Assembly: GCA_965601475.1 (NCBI GenBank)
Contig: OZ271832.1
Coordinates: forward strand, 5,766,001-5,830,000
DNA: 64,000 nucleotides
Direction of reading: 5' to 3'
From: JAWPMT01 sp965601475
GTDB lineage: Bacteria; Bacteroidota; Bacteroidia; Cytophagales; Cyclobacteriaceae
Shown here piece after piece: positions 37,130 through 44,888 of the stretch; position 1 is the first letter of the stretch, and the number at the start of each line of letters is the position of its first letter. Made by a program: the position numbers and the translations under genes. Under the pieces are notes generated by a model that saw nothing but the letters and a program-made list of their open reading frames with translations, ran no database searches and had not been told where the DNA came from.

Positions 37130-37762
37130 ATGGAACAAGGTCATCAGAGGCTCTTAGAAAGAGAAAAATTCGAAGAAATATTTGGTGTACTTTCATCTCA
37201 TAGAATTGACAATTTTGTGAGGATGTTGGAAAAGAAAAAGGGCCCTAATGTTGGAAAAGTTTTGCCATTTGTTAGAGGTTTAAGATTCTCATCTCTGTTG
37301 ACATACGCAATTCGGGAATACCTAAACGATACTGAACTAACAGCGAATTGGGGTCATATTGTTGATGAAAGCGGCACCTATTGTTCTAAAGAAGCAGATA
37401 TCATTATTCACAAAGGAGGTCATATCAGACAATGGAACGGTAATGGGGGTATTGATCCCATAATGAACTTTAAATTCATTTCGCGTTCCAATGCTATTGC
37501 CGTAGTAAGCTGTAAATCATTCATTAGACCTATTGATATAGAAGTTGATTATTGCCATGAAATGAAAAAGTATGTAGATAAAGTTTGGCTATTTTCAGAG
37601 TGTTGCGGTCCTTTAAGTCCCAATAGAGTAAAAGAAAAAGCCATAGAAATCGGTTACGATAACTATTGGCACATGTATACATGGACCGAAAACGGAGGAA
37701 TTCTTGACCGCAATCATTCTGGCTGGGATGATTTTGTAAAGGAAATAAAAGGGCTTACATAA
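37130..37762 (+). CDS. Putative PD-(D/E)XK endonuclease (DUF6602-like)
   Basis: 210 residues. A helix with RFSSLLTYAIREYLND (Arg62-Glu63) is followed by WGHIVDESGTYCSKEADIII, in which Asp90 ends a strand, and later AIAVVSCKSF with Lys129: the D...xxK arrangement of PD-(D/E)XK nucleases, although the residue two before Lys is Ser rather than Asp/Glu. This pattern also fits the DUF6602 group of restriction-type proteins. It would be the natural DNA-cutting component of this part of the island. The next gene's ATG comes directly after its stop. Catalytic competence is uncertain because of the Ser substitution. Confidence 0.55.
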   Translation: MEQGHQRLLEREKFEEIFGVLSSHRIDNFVRMLEKKKGPNVGKVLPFVRGLRFSSLLTYAIREYLNDTELTANWGHIVDESGTYCSKEADIIIHKGGHIRQWNGNGGIDPIMNFKFISRSNAIAVVSCKSFIRPIDIEVDYCHEMKKYVDKVWLFSECCGPLSPNRVKEKAIEIGYDNYWHMYTWTENGGILDRNHSGWDDFVKEIKGLT

Positions 37763-38554
37763 ATGAGTCATACAGTTCTATGTCCAACCCATGGCCCACT
37801 TATAGACCTTAAAAGGCATTGTCACAATATTTATCGTTTTTTTCTATTTTCCAATTTATATGAGGAACCATCACAATCCGCTAATTGGTTTCAAATCGCT
37901 TCGGGAATCACAGAAGTTAAATACATAAGTGACTTATATGACGAATATTCAATATGGTGTGGTCCTTCCATTGAATATGAAGGAGAAAGGTCAAAATTTC
38001 ATTCCAAGCTCATCTTAGAACTTACAAGATTCAATTTCATTTGGGGAGGTTTAGAGTCTTTTTATGACGAACTAAACTTGGAAAATTGCCCAAAATATTC
38101 TGGAAAAATAAATGCGATTAATTATGCTCTCAAGGCTGAGTATCTTCCAAATTTTTCTCCTTTAAGCTATTATGTAGAGGTTTTGCAATTGCTAAAAGAT
38201 AAAATCTCAGCTAACACATGGTGCGGAGATCATGAAGAATTATTTAAATCCAATGAGTGTACATCTAAAGATCTCATCGGCCTTAAAGTAGTTTATAAAA
38301 TTCGGAATCTTTTTGCTCATGGTAATTTTAAATTCTCAGAACCTCATGAATGGAACCCTATAAAACCTCACGATATTGTAATTATTTCTGCAAGTAGTAG
38401 GATAGTCTTACTCACCATTCAAATGCTTATTAAGGTTATAGGTTATGACCTGAATTTCTTAGTTGCTACACCAGGAGAAGTTCCAGAAGAAAATGGTGTC
38501 GATGCTCGAAATTTTCTAGAAAAAATGCATTTGAAAGAATTTGATCATAGTTAA
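37763..38554 (+). CDS. HEPN-like protein ending the island operon
   Basis: 263-residue all-helical protein, unrecognised by family. The segment LKVVYKIRNLFAHGNFKF contains R181-N-L-F-A-H186, the Rx4-6H motif of HEPN ribonucleases, on a helix in the position expected for that fold. Near its start are TVLCPTHGPLIDLKRHC and an NWF motif, which may be a separate segment. HEPN proteins often serve as RNA-cutting toxins or as partners of nucleotidyltransferases in defence loci; no MNT-type partner is encoded here. It is read directly after the nuclease gene, with no spacer, and converges with dndA 4 bp away. Confidence 0.55.
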   Translation: MSHTVLCPTHGPLIDLKRHCHNIYRFFLFSNLYEEPSQSANWFQIASGITEVKYISDLYDEYSIWCGPSIEYEGERSKFHSKLILELTRFNFIWGGLESFYDELNLENCPKYSGKINAINYALKAEYLPNFSPLSYYVEVLQLLKDKISANTWCGDHEELFKSNECTSKDLIGLKVVYKIRNLFAHGNFKFSEPHEWNPIKPHDIVIISASSRIVLLTIQMLIKVIGYDLNFLVATPGEVPEENGVDARNFLEKMHLKEFDHS

Positions 38555-38558
38555 TAAC

Positions 38559-39716
38559 TCAAGAAACCATCTTTCTCAACTCTGTCACAACTTTTGGTAC
38601 AATCGCAATGGCTTGGTCAATATCAGATAAAGAAGTAAAGCGTCCCAAACTAAACCTAATAGTTGAATATGAATCCGGTTCTGATAGTCCCATTGCAGTT
38701 AATACGTGAGAAGGCTCAATCTTAGTAGAGGTACACGCGGATCCATTCGATACCATGATGGACTTCAGCCCAATCATGATAGCATCTGCATCAGCTCCTT
38801 TGAAGCATAAACTGCTAACATTGTATAGCCGTTGTTCAGGATGTCCATTAAGTGAAACATCTGGAATATTCAGGAGTTCAGACTCAAGTCGATCACGAAA
38901 CAGACCTACCGAATCCTTGTCAGCAAACATTTGTTCTTGTGCGATCCTCGCGGCTTCTCCAAGCCCAATAATTCCTGGGACATTGGAGGTACCACTCCGC
39001 ATGCCTTTTTCATGACCACCTCCATGGATAATAGGTGTCAACTTAATGCGTGTTGGCCTTCTCTGCCTTACAAACAATCCGCCTGCACCTTTAGGACCAT
39101 AAATTTTATGACCGGAAAAGGCCATAAGGTCAATTCCTAGTTCATCTACATCAATTGGCATCTTACCAAAAGCCTGAGTGGCATCAGTCATGAACAAAGC
39201 CTCAGCTTGATGAGCAATCTCAGCAATCTCCTTGATTGGTTGAATAACGCCGGTTTCATTATTGACCATCATTACAGATACAAGAACTGTATTTGGCCTG
39301 ATAGCTTCTTGTAATTCTCCTAAGTCGATAAGCCCGAACTGATCTACCTCTAGATAGGTGATATCATATCCCTTTAGTTCGAGATATTCACATACATCCA
39401 GAACAGCAGAATGCTCCGTCAAAACGGTTATGATGTGTTTACCTTTTACTTGATAAGAATCAGCAACTCCTTTTATGGCTAGATTGATGCTTTCTGTAGC
39501 CCCAGAGGTAAATACAATTTCATGAGCTTCTGAATTTATCAAAGAAGCGATTTGCTCCCTGGCCGATTTGACCATCTCCTTCGCTTGATGTCCGAATGCA
39601 TGATTGCTGGCAGAATTTCCATATTGATTGGTCAGATATGGCATCATTGCCTCTAGTACCCGAGGGTCGAGTGGGGTAGTAGCATTATTGTCAAAATATA
39701 TTAGCTCTTCTTTCAT
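38559..39716 (-). CDS. dndA: Cysteine desulfurase DndA (IscS/NifS type)
   Basis: 385-residue PLP-dependent desulfurase that supplies sulfur from cysteine for DNA phosphorothioation. It begins IYFDNNATTPLDPRVLEAM, has the PLP-binding Lys204 in SGHKIYGPKGAGG, and the persulfide Cys328 in SNGSACTSTKIEPSHVL. A housekeeping IscS would normally be next to iscU or hscBA; here it is 4 bp from the convergent dnd operon, so DndA is the better name. Unlike most dnd loci it lies on the opposite strand from dndCDE, so it has its own promoter, in the 64 bp shared with the divergent DUF4007-like gene. Confidence 0.85.
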   Translation of the reverse strand: MKEELIYFDNNATTPLDPRVLEAMMPYLTNQYGNSASNHAFGHQAKEMVKSAREQIASLINSEAHEIVFTSGATESINLAIKGVADSYQVKGKHIITVLTEHSAVLDVCEYLELKGYDITYLEVDQFGLIDLGELQEAIRPNTVLVSVMMVNNETGVIQPIKEIAEIAHQAEALFMTDATQAFGKMPIDVDELGIDLMAFSGHKIYGPKGAGGLFVRQRRPTRIKLTPIIHGGGHEKGMRSGTSNVPGIIGLGEAARIAQEQMFADKDSVGLFRDRLESELLNIPDVSLNGHPEQRLYNVSSLCFKGADADAIMIGLKSIMVSNGSACTSTKIEPSHVLTAMGLSEPDSYSTIRFSLGRFTSLSDIDQAIAIVPKVVTELRKMVS

Positions 39717-39780
39717 CAGATTGTTTCTGCAATATTATAGGCTTATCTTCCTATACGATAATCAATTCTGATGATACAAA

Positions 39781-40356
39781 ATGTCTGTTTACTTCCATGG
39801 TAGTTTTGGGCTAAATCGCCCATTTATGTCTGGTGTATTGGCTGCTTTGATCAAAGATAAGAATGTCTCTTTTGAGAATTTGGCTGCACCTTTCGGGTAC
39901 GGTGCACCCTTTGGTCAAAAATACCGCACCTGGTTAGTTAAAACAGGGATTCTAAAAAATAGAAGAAAAGCTGAATTGACCCCTTTTGGAGAAGTCATTT
40001 GGTCTCATGATCCAGAGCTTGAAAACAATGTAACCAAGTGGTTTATGCATCTTCAGTTAAGCATTGATCCAGAAAATGCCGAGGCTTGGCACTTCTTTGT
40101 TCAATTATTCCTACCAAAGAACAAGACTTTCACTAAAGTAGATTTACAAAATCATTTGGCCATGAAAATGATGCCGCACAGTGAGAAGCATTTTCGTCAA
40201 GGAAGCCCTATGAATGCCACAATTACTAACAAGCTTATCGAATGCTATATTGAACCGAAGGCACTAGGTGACTTGGAGATAGTGAGTCAGATTGATGATA
40301 AAAAATATAAGTCTAACAATCCACAATTGGAGCTGCTACATTTGACTGGACAGTAA
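39781..40356 (+). CDS. DUF4007-like phosphorothioation protein, truncated by an IS element
   Basis: 191 codons remain; the last four (LTGQ) come from the inserted IS3 element. The protein begins SVYFHGSFGLNRPFMSG and has TPFGEVIWSHDPELENN, which fits DUF4007 proteins found beside dndC-like genes and in the Ssp system (from memory, SspB nickase carries this domain). The lost tail is recoverable at 41576-41645: removing the IS and one TTT gives HFVAIPQSLGPWKGPDELEK and SYK, so the ancestral product had 209 residues. Loss of the conserved LGPW tail may inactivate it or only shorten it. Transcribed divergently from dndA. Confidence 0.6.
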   Translation: MSVYFHGSFGLNRPFMSGVLAALIKDKNVSFENLAAPFGYGAPFGQKYRTWLVKTGILKNRRKAELTPFGEVIWSHDPELENNVTKWFMHLQLSIDPENAEAWHFFVQLFLPKNKTFTKVDLQNHLAMKMMPHSEKHFRQGSPMNATITNKLIECYIEPKALGDLEIVSQIDDKKYKSNNPQLELLHLTGQ

Positions 40357-40389
40357 GAAAAGCTCAATAGAGTTAAACTTACATTCAGA

Positions 40390-40704
40390 ATGGATAAGAG
40401 TAGGAGAAAATTTGACAAGGAATTCAAGTTAATGGCAGTAAACCTGTGTCTGTCAGGTAAAGCCACGAGAGAGGTTGCTGAGGATTTAGGGATCACAGTC
40501 GATCTTTTAAATCGCTGGAAAAGGGAACATCGTAGGTTCAAAGAAGGTAGTTTTTCAGGGCACGGTAATATGAATATGACCGATGAGCAAAAGGAAATTG
40601 CCAAACTGAAGAAAGAGTTAAGAGAAGCTCAATTAGAACGCGATATCTTAAAAAAGGCCATCAGCATCTTCTCCAAGGGAGACAACAAATATTCAAATTC
40701 ATAA
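40390..40704 (+). CDS. IS3-family transposase OrfA
   Basis: 104 residues. A helix-turn-helix starts at RRKFDKEFKLMAVNLCLSG and runs through EVAEDLGITVDLLNRW; the C-terminal leucine-zipper part ends with AQLERDILKKAISIF, as in IS150-type OrfA. It binds the element ends and is fused to OrfB by frameshifting to form the active transposase. The slippage site A AAA AAG lies at 40650-40656. Confidence 0.9.
   Translation: MDKSRRKFDKEFKLMAVNLCLSGKATREVAEDLGITVDLLNRWKREHRRFKEGSFSGHGNMNMTDEQKEIAKLKKELREAQLERDILKKAISIFSKGDNKYSNS
40650..40656 (+). promoter_or_regulatory. Programmed -1 frameshift site A AAA AAG
   Basis: In the orfA frame the codons read tta-aaa-aag; the heptamer A AAA AAG allows both tRNAs to slip back one base. 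After slippage the frame continues through FKFIKDYSHKFGVEKM into orfB without a stop, giving the OrfAB transposase. This is the standard IS3-family arrangement. Confidence 0.75.
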
Positions 40705-41561
40705 AGGATTACAGCCACAAATTTGGTGTTGAGAAGATGTGTTGTGTGTTCAAGGTGAGCAGAAGTGGCTACTACGATTGGTTACATCGAAGACCATCTG
40801 ATAGAGAGATCGAGAGAAAGATGATTGTTCAACAAATCAGAGCAGTTTTCCAGGCTAGTAGAGGCAGATACGGTAGCCCCAAGGTCACTGACGAGTTGCT
40901 GGATAGTGGCTGGAAGGTATCCAGACCCAGAGTGGCTAGAATCATGCGATCAGAGGGGCTAAGGAGTATTATTTGTAAGAAGTTTCGGGGAACTACCACG
41001 GACTCCAATCATCGGCTCCCGGTGGCCGAAAATCTCCTCCAAAGAGATTTTAGAGCCAACCGGCCAGCACATAAGTGGGTCTCTGACATTACCTACATTC
41101 CCACTGACCAAGGCTGGCTGTATTTGACTATCATCATGGATCTATTCGACAGAAAGGTCATTGGATGGTCACTTAGCACAGATATGACTACGCAGAATAC
41201 TGTGCTGGCAGCCTGGAGAATGGCTTTGATCAACCGGCCTATCGTTGGTCAATTGATCTTTCATTCCGATCAAGGCATTCAATATGCTTCCTATGCCTTT
41301 ACCGATAAATTGAAGCATCTGCCAGTTGTTCAAAGCATGAGTCGAAAGGGTAACTGCTGGGACAATGCTGTAGCTGAGAGTTTTTTCAAAATACTCAAAC
41401 ACGAACTAGTCAAACACCTGCGATTTCACAGCATACTTCAGGCGAGCAATGAGCTATTTGAATTCATTGAAATCTGGTACAACAGAAAAAGAAAACACAA
41501 ATACCTGGGGTCAAAAACTCCAGAGGAATTTGTTGATGATTACTATTTGAAATGCGCTTGA
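40656..41561 (+). CDS. IS3-family transposase OrfB (made as OrfAB fusion)
   Basis: DDE-type integrase domain. Residues counted from the first in-frame Met at 40737 give Asp117 (VSDITYIP), Asp178 (FHSDQG) and Glu214 (NAVAESFF), with exactly 35 residues between the last two, the DD(35)E signature. Upstream is an HTH_21-type segment (VSRSGYYDWLHRRPSDRE). The real translation enters from orfA by a -1 frameshift at 40650-40656, so the coordinates begin at the slip rather than the Met. All catalytic residues are intact; the element looks recent and active. Confidence 0.9.
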   Translation, partial: GHQHLLQGRQQIFKFIKDYSHKFGVEKMCCVFKVSRSGYYDWLHRRPSDREIERKMIVQQIRAVFQASRGRYGSPKVTDELLDSGWKVSRPRVARIMRSEGLRSIICKKFRGTTTDSNHRLPVAENLLQRDFRANRPAHKWVSDITYIPTDQGWLYLTIIMDLFDRKVIGWSLSTDMTTQNTVLAAWRMALINRPIVGQLIFHSDQGIQYASYAFTDKLKHLPVVQSMSRKGNCWDNAVAESFFKILKHELVKHLRFHSILQASNELFEFIEIWYNRKRKHKYLGSKTPEEFVDDYYLKCA

Positions 41562-41575
41562 CTATCTGTCCAGTT

Positions 41576-41645
41576 TTTTGTTGCAATTCCACAATCACTA
41601 GGTCCGTGGAAAGGTCCAGATGAGTTGGAGAAGAGCTATAAATGA
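41576..41645 (+). pseudogene. Detached 3' end of the DUF4007-like gene
   Basis: After the IS, the frame FVAIPQSLGPWKGPDELEKS then YK and TGA at 41643-41645 continues the protein begun at 39781. It has no start of its own and is only the severed tail. Confidence 0.75.
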
Positions 41646-41689
41646 AATGAAGTAGGAGAGGGGACTGCGTTATAGCCTGTCTCGATTTC

Positions 41690-41868
41690 TATCGGCATTA
41701 ATATAGCATTGGCGCCCGGCCAGGGGTTCAGGGGCCGGCTTTGTCCTTCGAAACTTAGCGAAGAAGGGGATTAATAGTTTAGGGCGGGTCGCGTAGACAT
41801 AGTCTCTAACATCAATTAAAAACGTACCTATCATTTCTTGGCAGGAGCGAGCACACACACATATTCGG
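41690..41868. repeat. Dispersed repeat copy, right of the island and left of the FtsX locus
   Basis: The block from about 41700 to 41781 aligns with 45000-45090 in the same orientation, sharing AAGGGGATTAATAGTTTAGG and TTTGTCCTTCGAA. A second block (TCTAACATCAATTAAAAAC near 41814) is shared with 9342, 26383 and 45140. No gene is present. Confidence 0.65.
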
Positions 41869-44472
41869 CTACTCATCCTTCAGACTATCCACCGGATTGA
41901 TATTCGCTGCCTTTAGTATTTGAAAACCAATGGCTAAGAAGGCAATAACGAGTATGATAAGGGCAGGAAGCGCAAAGTGTTGCCAACTTAAGCTAATGCG
42001 AAAAGCAAAATTTTCTAACCACGAGCTCGTAAAGGCAAAGCTCACGGGTAATCCTATTATTACAGCGATCAGAATCATACCTGAAAAATCCTGGCATAAC
42101 ATTTGAAAAATACGAACACTGCCAGATCCCAGGGTTTTCCTGATACCGATTTCTTTGGTTCTCCTTTCCAGCGTAAAGGATGCCAAACCAAATAAGCCCA
42201 GACAAGAAATAAGGATCGCCAAAATGGCGAAGTAGTTAGCTAGCTCCGATGCTCTCCTCTCCGCAACATATTGGGACTGATATGTATCATCAAGGAACTT
42301 GAAATCCAGGGAAAAGCCCGGGTTTACGGAAGCATAGACTTTTTCCAGGTGATCGATGGATTGCCTTTGATTCGACAGGTCGATTTTCACCATTACACGA
42401 TCTGTTCGAGCGGGCCAGATCGTAAATACAGCCGGCTTAATCTTTTTATGGAGCGATTCAAAATGGAAATCCTCTACCACGCCGATGATTTGACGATCAT
42501 CAAATCCCCAGCCCTGAATGTTGGTTCCAACAGGGTCTTCCAATGCCATATGCTCGATGGCTGCTTCATTGAGGATCAAATTCTTCCAGTCAAGTCCGTA
42601 TTCAGGAGAGAAGTTTCGGCCTTCTTTGATCGTGAAACCCAGCATTTCGATCATACCGTAATTAATCGGTATCACCTCAAATTCGGTCATATCATCCGGG
42701 TCTTTACCAGGCCAGCTCAATCCACCTGCTCCCCAGACATGCCCTGCAAGATTATGCCGTATAGAAGAAACATTTTTAACTCCGGCTAGTGCCTCCGCTT
42801 CCGTTTTGAAGGTTTGAAAAGGCTCATTTTCTAATAATCGCCCTTCACGAGGAAATGAGAGGATACCAGCTCTGTCGAAGCCTATATTTTTGGACTGGAT
42901 GTACTTTATCTGATCCGAAATGACAAAAATCGAGACGATCAGGACTATAGAAACGCCAAACTGAAAAACTACCAGCCCTTTTCGCAACCAAACTTCACCG
43001 CTCGCTTTCTTCAATTTTCCTCTGAAGATAGTAGTCGGGTCAAACTTGGATAGGTAGAAGGCCGGGTAACTTCCTGCAATCAACCCTGTACCTATCGAAA
43101 CGAGCAACAGCATCAACAGGGATTGTAGATCTAGTACCGTTTCAATGCTTTTTCCAGTGATTTCATTGAAATGTGGTAAACAGAGCCAGACTAATAAGAT
43201 GGCTACACCTAAACTCAACAGAGAGAGAATCACGGATTCGGTAAGAAATTGATATACCAATGCGGTCCTGGTGGAACCCATCGCTTTTTTTACCCCTACT
43301 TCCTTCACTCTGCGAGAGGCTCTCGCAGTAGCGAGATTCATAAAATTGATACAGGCAATGAGTAAGATGAAAACAGCTGCTATTGAGAATAAACGTACGT
43401 ATTGAATTCGTCCACCTACCAGATTTCCATTCTCGTATCTGCCATATAAGTATTTGCTGGAGTACTGCTTTAAGAAGGTAGTTCGGAACTCGTATTCACC
43501 TTCCGTTTTAGTTTGGATGTAGTTCTCTAACTTTTGATTAAGATCGGTTACTACTGCTGAATTATTAAGAAGGGCATAGACTTCCGTACCCGTATTTCCC
43601 CAATCCCGGGAACCTGGGAACATCTCCTCAAATTGCTCATAGGGTAGGGCAAAGTCAAAGCTTTCCATGGAGTGAGGTCCAATATCTTCAAATACCCCGG
43701 TTACCTGGAACTTTATCCTATTTTGATATTCGACCACTTCACCCAGAACATCCGAGTTTCCAAATAGCTTGGTTGCAAGGCGCTCTGAAAGTACAATTGA
43801 GTTTCGATCCGGAAATAGTTCACTTTTGTTTCCTTTCAAGATCGGAAAGGAGAATAGCTCGAAGTAGGAGTCCGATACGAATGAAGCGATGGATCGTATG
43901 TTCTTTTCGTTGGCTGAAATTACAATCTCCTCGTCGAGCGTTCCTCTGGAAGCTACCTGCTGGACTTCCGCGTAGTCGTCCAATAGTGCTGCTGCCATAG
44001 GGCCGGCAGTAGTTTCAGTGGTCTTTATGCCGTAGGCCTGGTCGTGATGCTCCAGAACCTGGTACAGCCGGTCTTTATTTTGATGAAACTGATCTACTTT
44101 CAGCTCATCATTAACCCATAGGTAGATTAAGAGAGCGCCAGCAAGACCTGTCGCCAGTCCGGTGATATTTATGATAAATGAGCCTTTGAATCTTTTGTAA
44201 TTGCGGAGGGAAATAAGGAAAATATGGTTTAGCATGTTAAAGAATGTGATGTAGTTGGATTCGGTCGGAAAGGACCTCAGGAGTGAAATTCTAAACAACT
44301 TGAATACTTCAAGAGCCAGCTGAAGGGTAGCGCTACGACGTCCATGTTCATAAAAAGCTTTCTCGTACATCTCCCAGAGATCTCCTTCGATGTACTTGTA
44401 TAAATCAGCATGGCAAAACAGCTTGAGGATGCGAAAAGGTAGTTTCGGTGGTCGGGGAGGAGGCCCTTGCAT
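41869..44472 (-). CDS. FtsX-type ABC permease with N-terminal prefix domain
   Basis: 867-residue permease. It begins with a cytoplasmic prefix domain of about 85 residues (RILKLFCHADLYKYIEGDLW), seen in PadR-linked Bacteroidota transporters, then a first helix (about 100-120), a MacB core, an FtsX domain (ACINFMNLATARASRRVKEV), a second core domain and a last FtsX domain with ERRTKEIGIRKTLGSG. The C-terminus PVDSLKDE is typical. It is preceded by the PadR gene (17 bp away), which probably controls it. Such pairs are thought to respond to cell-envelope damage; the cognate ATPase is not in the window. Confidence 0.88.
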   Translation of the reverse strand: MQGPPPRPPKLPFRILKLFCHADLYKYIEGDLWEMYEKAFYEHGRRSATLQLALEVFKLFRISLLRSFPTESNYITFFNMLNHIFLISLRNYKRFKGSFIINITGLATGLAGALLIYLWVNDELKVDQFHQNKDRLYQVLEHHDQAYGIKTTETTAGPMAAALLDDYAEVQQVASRGTLDEEIVISANEKNIRSIASFVSDSYFELFSFPILKGNKSELFPDRNSIVLSERLATKLFGNSDVLGEVVEYQNRIKFQVTGVFEDIGPHSMESFDFALPYEQFEEMFPGSRDWGNTGTEVYALLNNSAVVTDLNQKLENYIQTKTEGEYEFRTTFLKQYSSKYLYGRYENGNLVGGRIQYVRLFSIAAVFILLIACINFMNLATARASRRVKEVGVKKAMGSTRTALVYQFLTESVILSLLSLGVAILLVWLCLPHFNEITGKSIETVLDLQSLLMLLLVSIGTGLIAGSYPAFYLSKFDPTTIFRGKLKKASGEVWLRKGLVVFQFGVSIVLIVSIFVISDQIKYIQSKNIGFDRAGILSFPREGRLLENEPFQTFKTEAEALAGVKNVSSIRHNLAGHVWGAGGLSWPGKDPDDMTEFEVIPINYGMIEMLGFTIKEGRNFSPEYGLDWKNLILNEAAIEHMALEDPVGTNIQGWGFDDRQIIGVVEDFHFESLHKKIKPAVFTIWPARTDRVMVKIDLSNQRQSIDHLEKVYASVNPGFSLDFKFLDDTYQSQYVAERRASELANYFAILAILISCLGLFGLASFTLERRTKEIGIRKTLGSGSVRIFQMLCQDFSGMILIAVIIGLPVSFAFTSSWLENFAFRISLSWQHFALPALIILVIAFLAIGFQILKAANINPVDSLKDE

Positions 44473-44489
44473 AATGAACTGTTAAATTA

Positions 44490-44816
44490 TCAGGATAGTA
44501 CTATCTCGGGGATCTTGTCAAAAAGCTGGTTCCGTATGGATCGCGTTTCCTTAATGGCTTCTTTCCCTGCAGGTGTCAGGAAATAGTAAAGCTTTGGCCT
44601 GCCTCCCCGGCTGGAGTTGGCCTCTCCTTCTTTTGAGGTTAAATAGCCTTTGTCGGAGAGACGTTTCAAAGCTGACTGTAAGGCGCCAACACTTACCCCG
44701 CGCTTCAAACTTTTCTCGATTTCTTCTTTGACAGAAACGCCGTATGCCTGGTCGTAAAGTACGCCCACAGTTAACAAGACTATTTCTTCAAACTCACCAA
44801 TGCTGTATCTGTGCAT
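44490..44816 (-). CDS. PadR-family transcription regulator
   Basis: 108 residues from ATG 44816; the frame is open further upstream but translates operator-like DNA. Residues 1-80 are a winged helix (YSIGEFEEIVLLTVGVLYDQ, GVSVGALQSALKRLSDKGYL) followed by the wing (GGRPKLYYFLTPAGKEAIKE). PadR proteins repress a linked transporter; here the FtsX permease 17 bp downstream. Two identical 18-bp repeats upstream of the start (44828-44888) are likely binding sites. Confidence 0.88.
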   Translation of the reverse strand: MHRYSIGEFEEIVLLTVGVLYDQAYGVSVKEEIEKSLKRGVSVGALQSALKRLSDKGYLTSKEGEANSSRGGRPKLYYFLTPAGKEAIKETRSIRNQLFDKIPEIVLS

Positions 44817-44827
44817 AAGTATATTCC

Positions 44828-44888
44828 TAATTGTAGAGTTGTAAATAAAGGCAATGATTAGGTAATCAACTAATTGTAGAGTTGTAAA
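44828..44888. promoter_or_regulatory. Two 18-bp direct repeats upstream of padR-like gene
   Basis: TAATTGTAGAGTTGTAAA occurs at 44828-44845 and again at 44871-44888, 43 bp apart in the same orientation, within the promoter region of the PadR gene. The 43-bp phase (four DNA turns) suits cooperative binding. Candidate PadR or other regulator sites. Confidence 0.5.

Larger units (their letters stand above)
40344..41575 (+). mobile_element. IS3-family insertion sequence (IS150-like), about 1232 bp
   Basis: Ends are marked by inverted repeats: GACTGGACAG at 40344-40353 and its near-complement CTGTCCAGTT at 41566-41575 (nine of ten pair). The element carries orfA (40390-40704) and orfB in the -1 frame (to 41561) with an A6G slippage site. 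A 3-bp duplication TTT flanks it (40341-40343 and 41576-41578), typical of IS3. Removing it with one TTT restores the interrupted DUF4007-like frame, which independently supports these borders, although the T-run makes the duplication itself weak evidence. Confidence 0.88.

Noticed and set aside
38559..39716. Housekeeping IscS instead of DndA
   Set aside because: No isc or suf genes are nearby and the gene ends 4 bp from the dnd operon; housekeeping use cannot be excluded but the context favours DndA.
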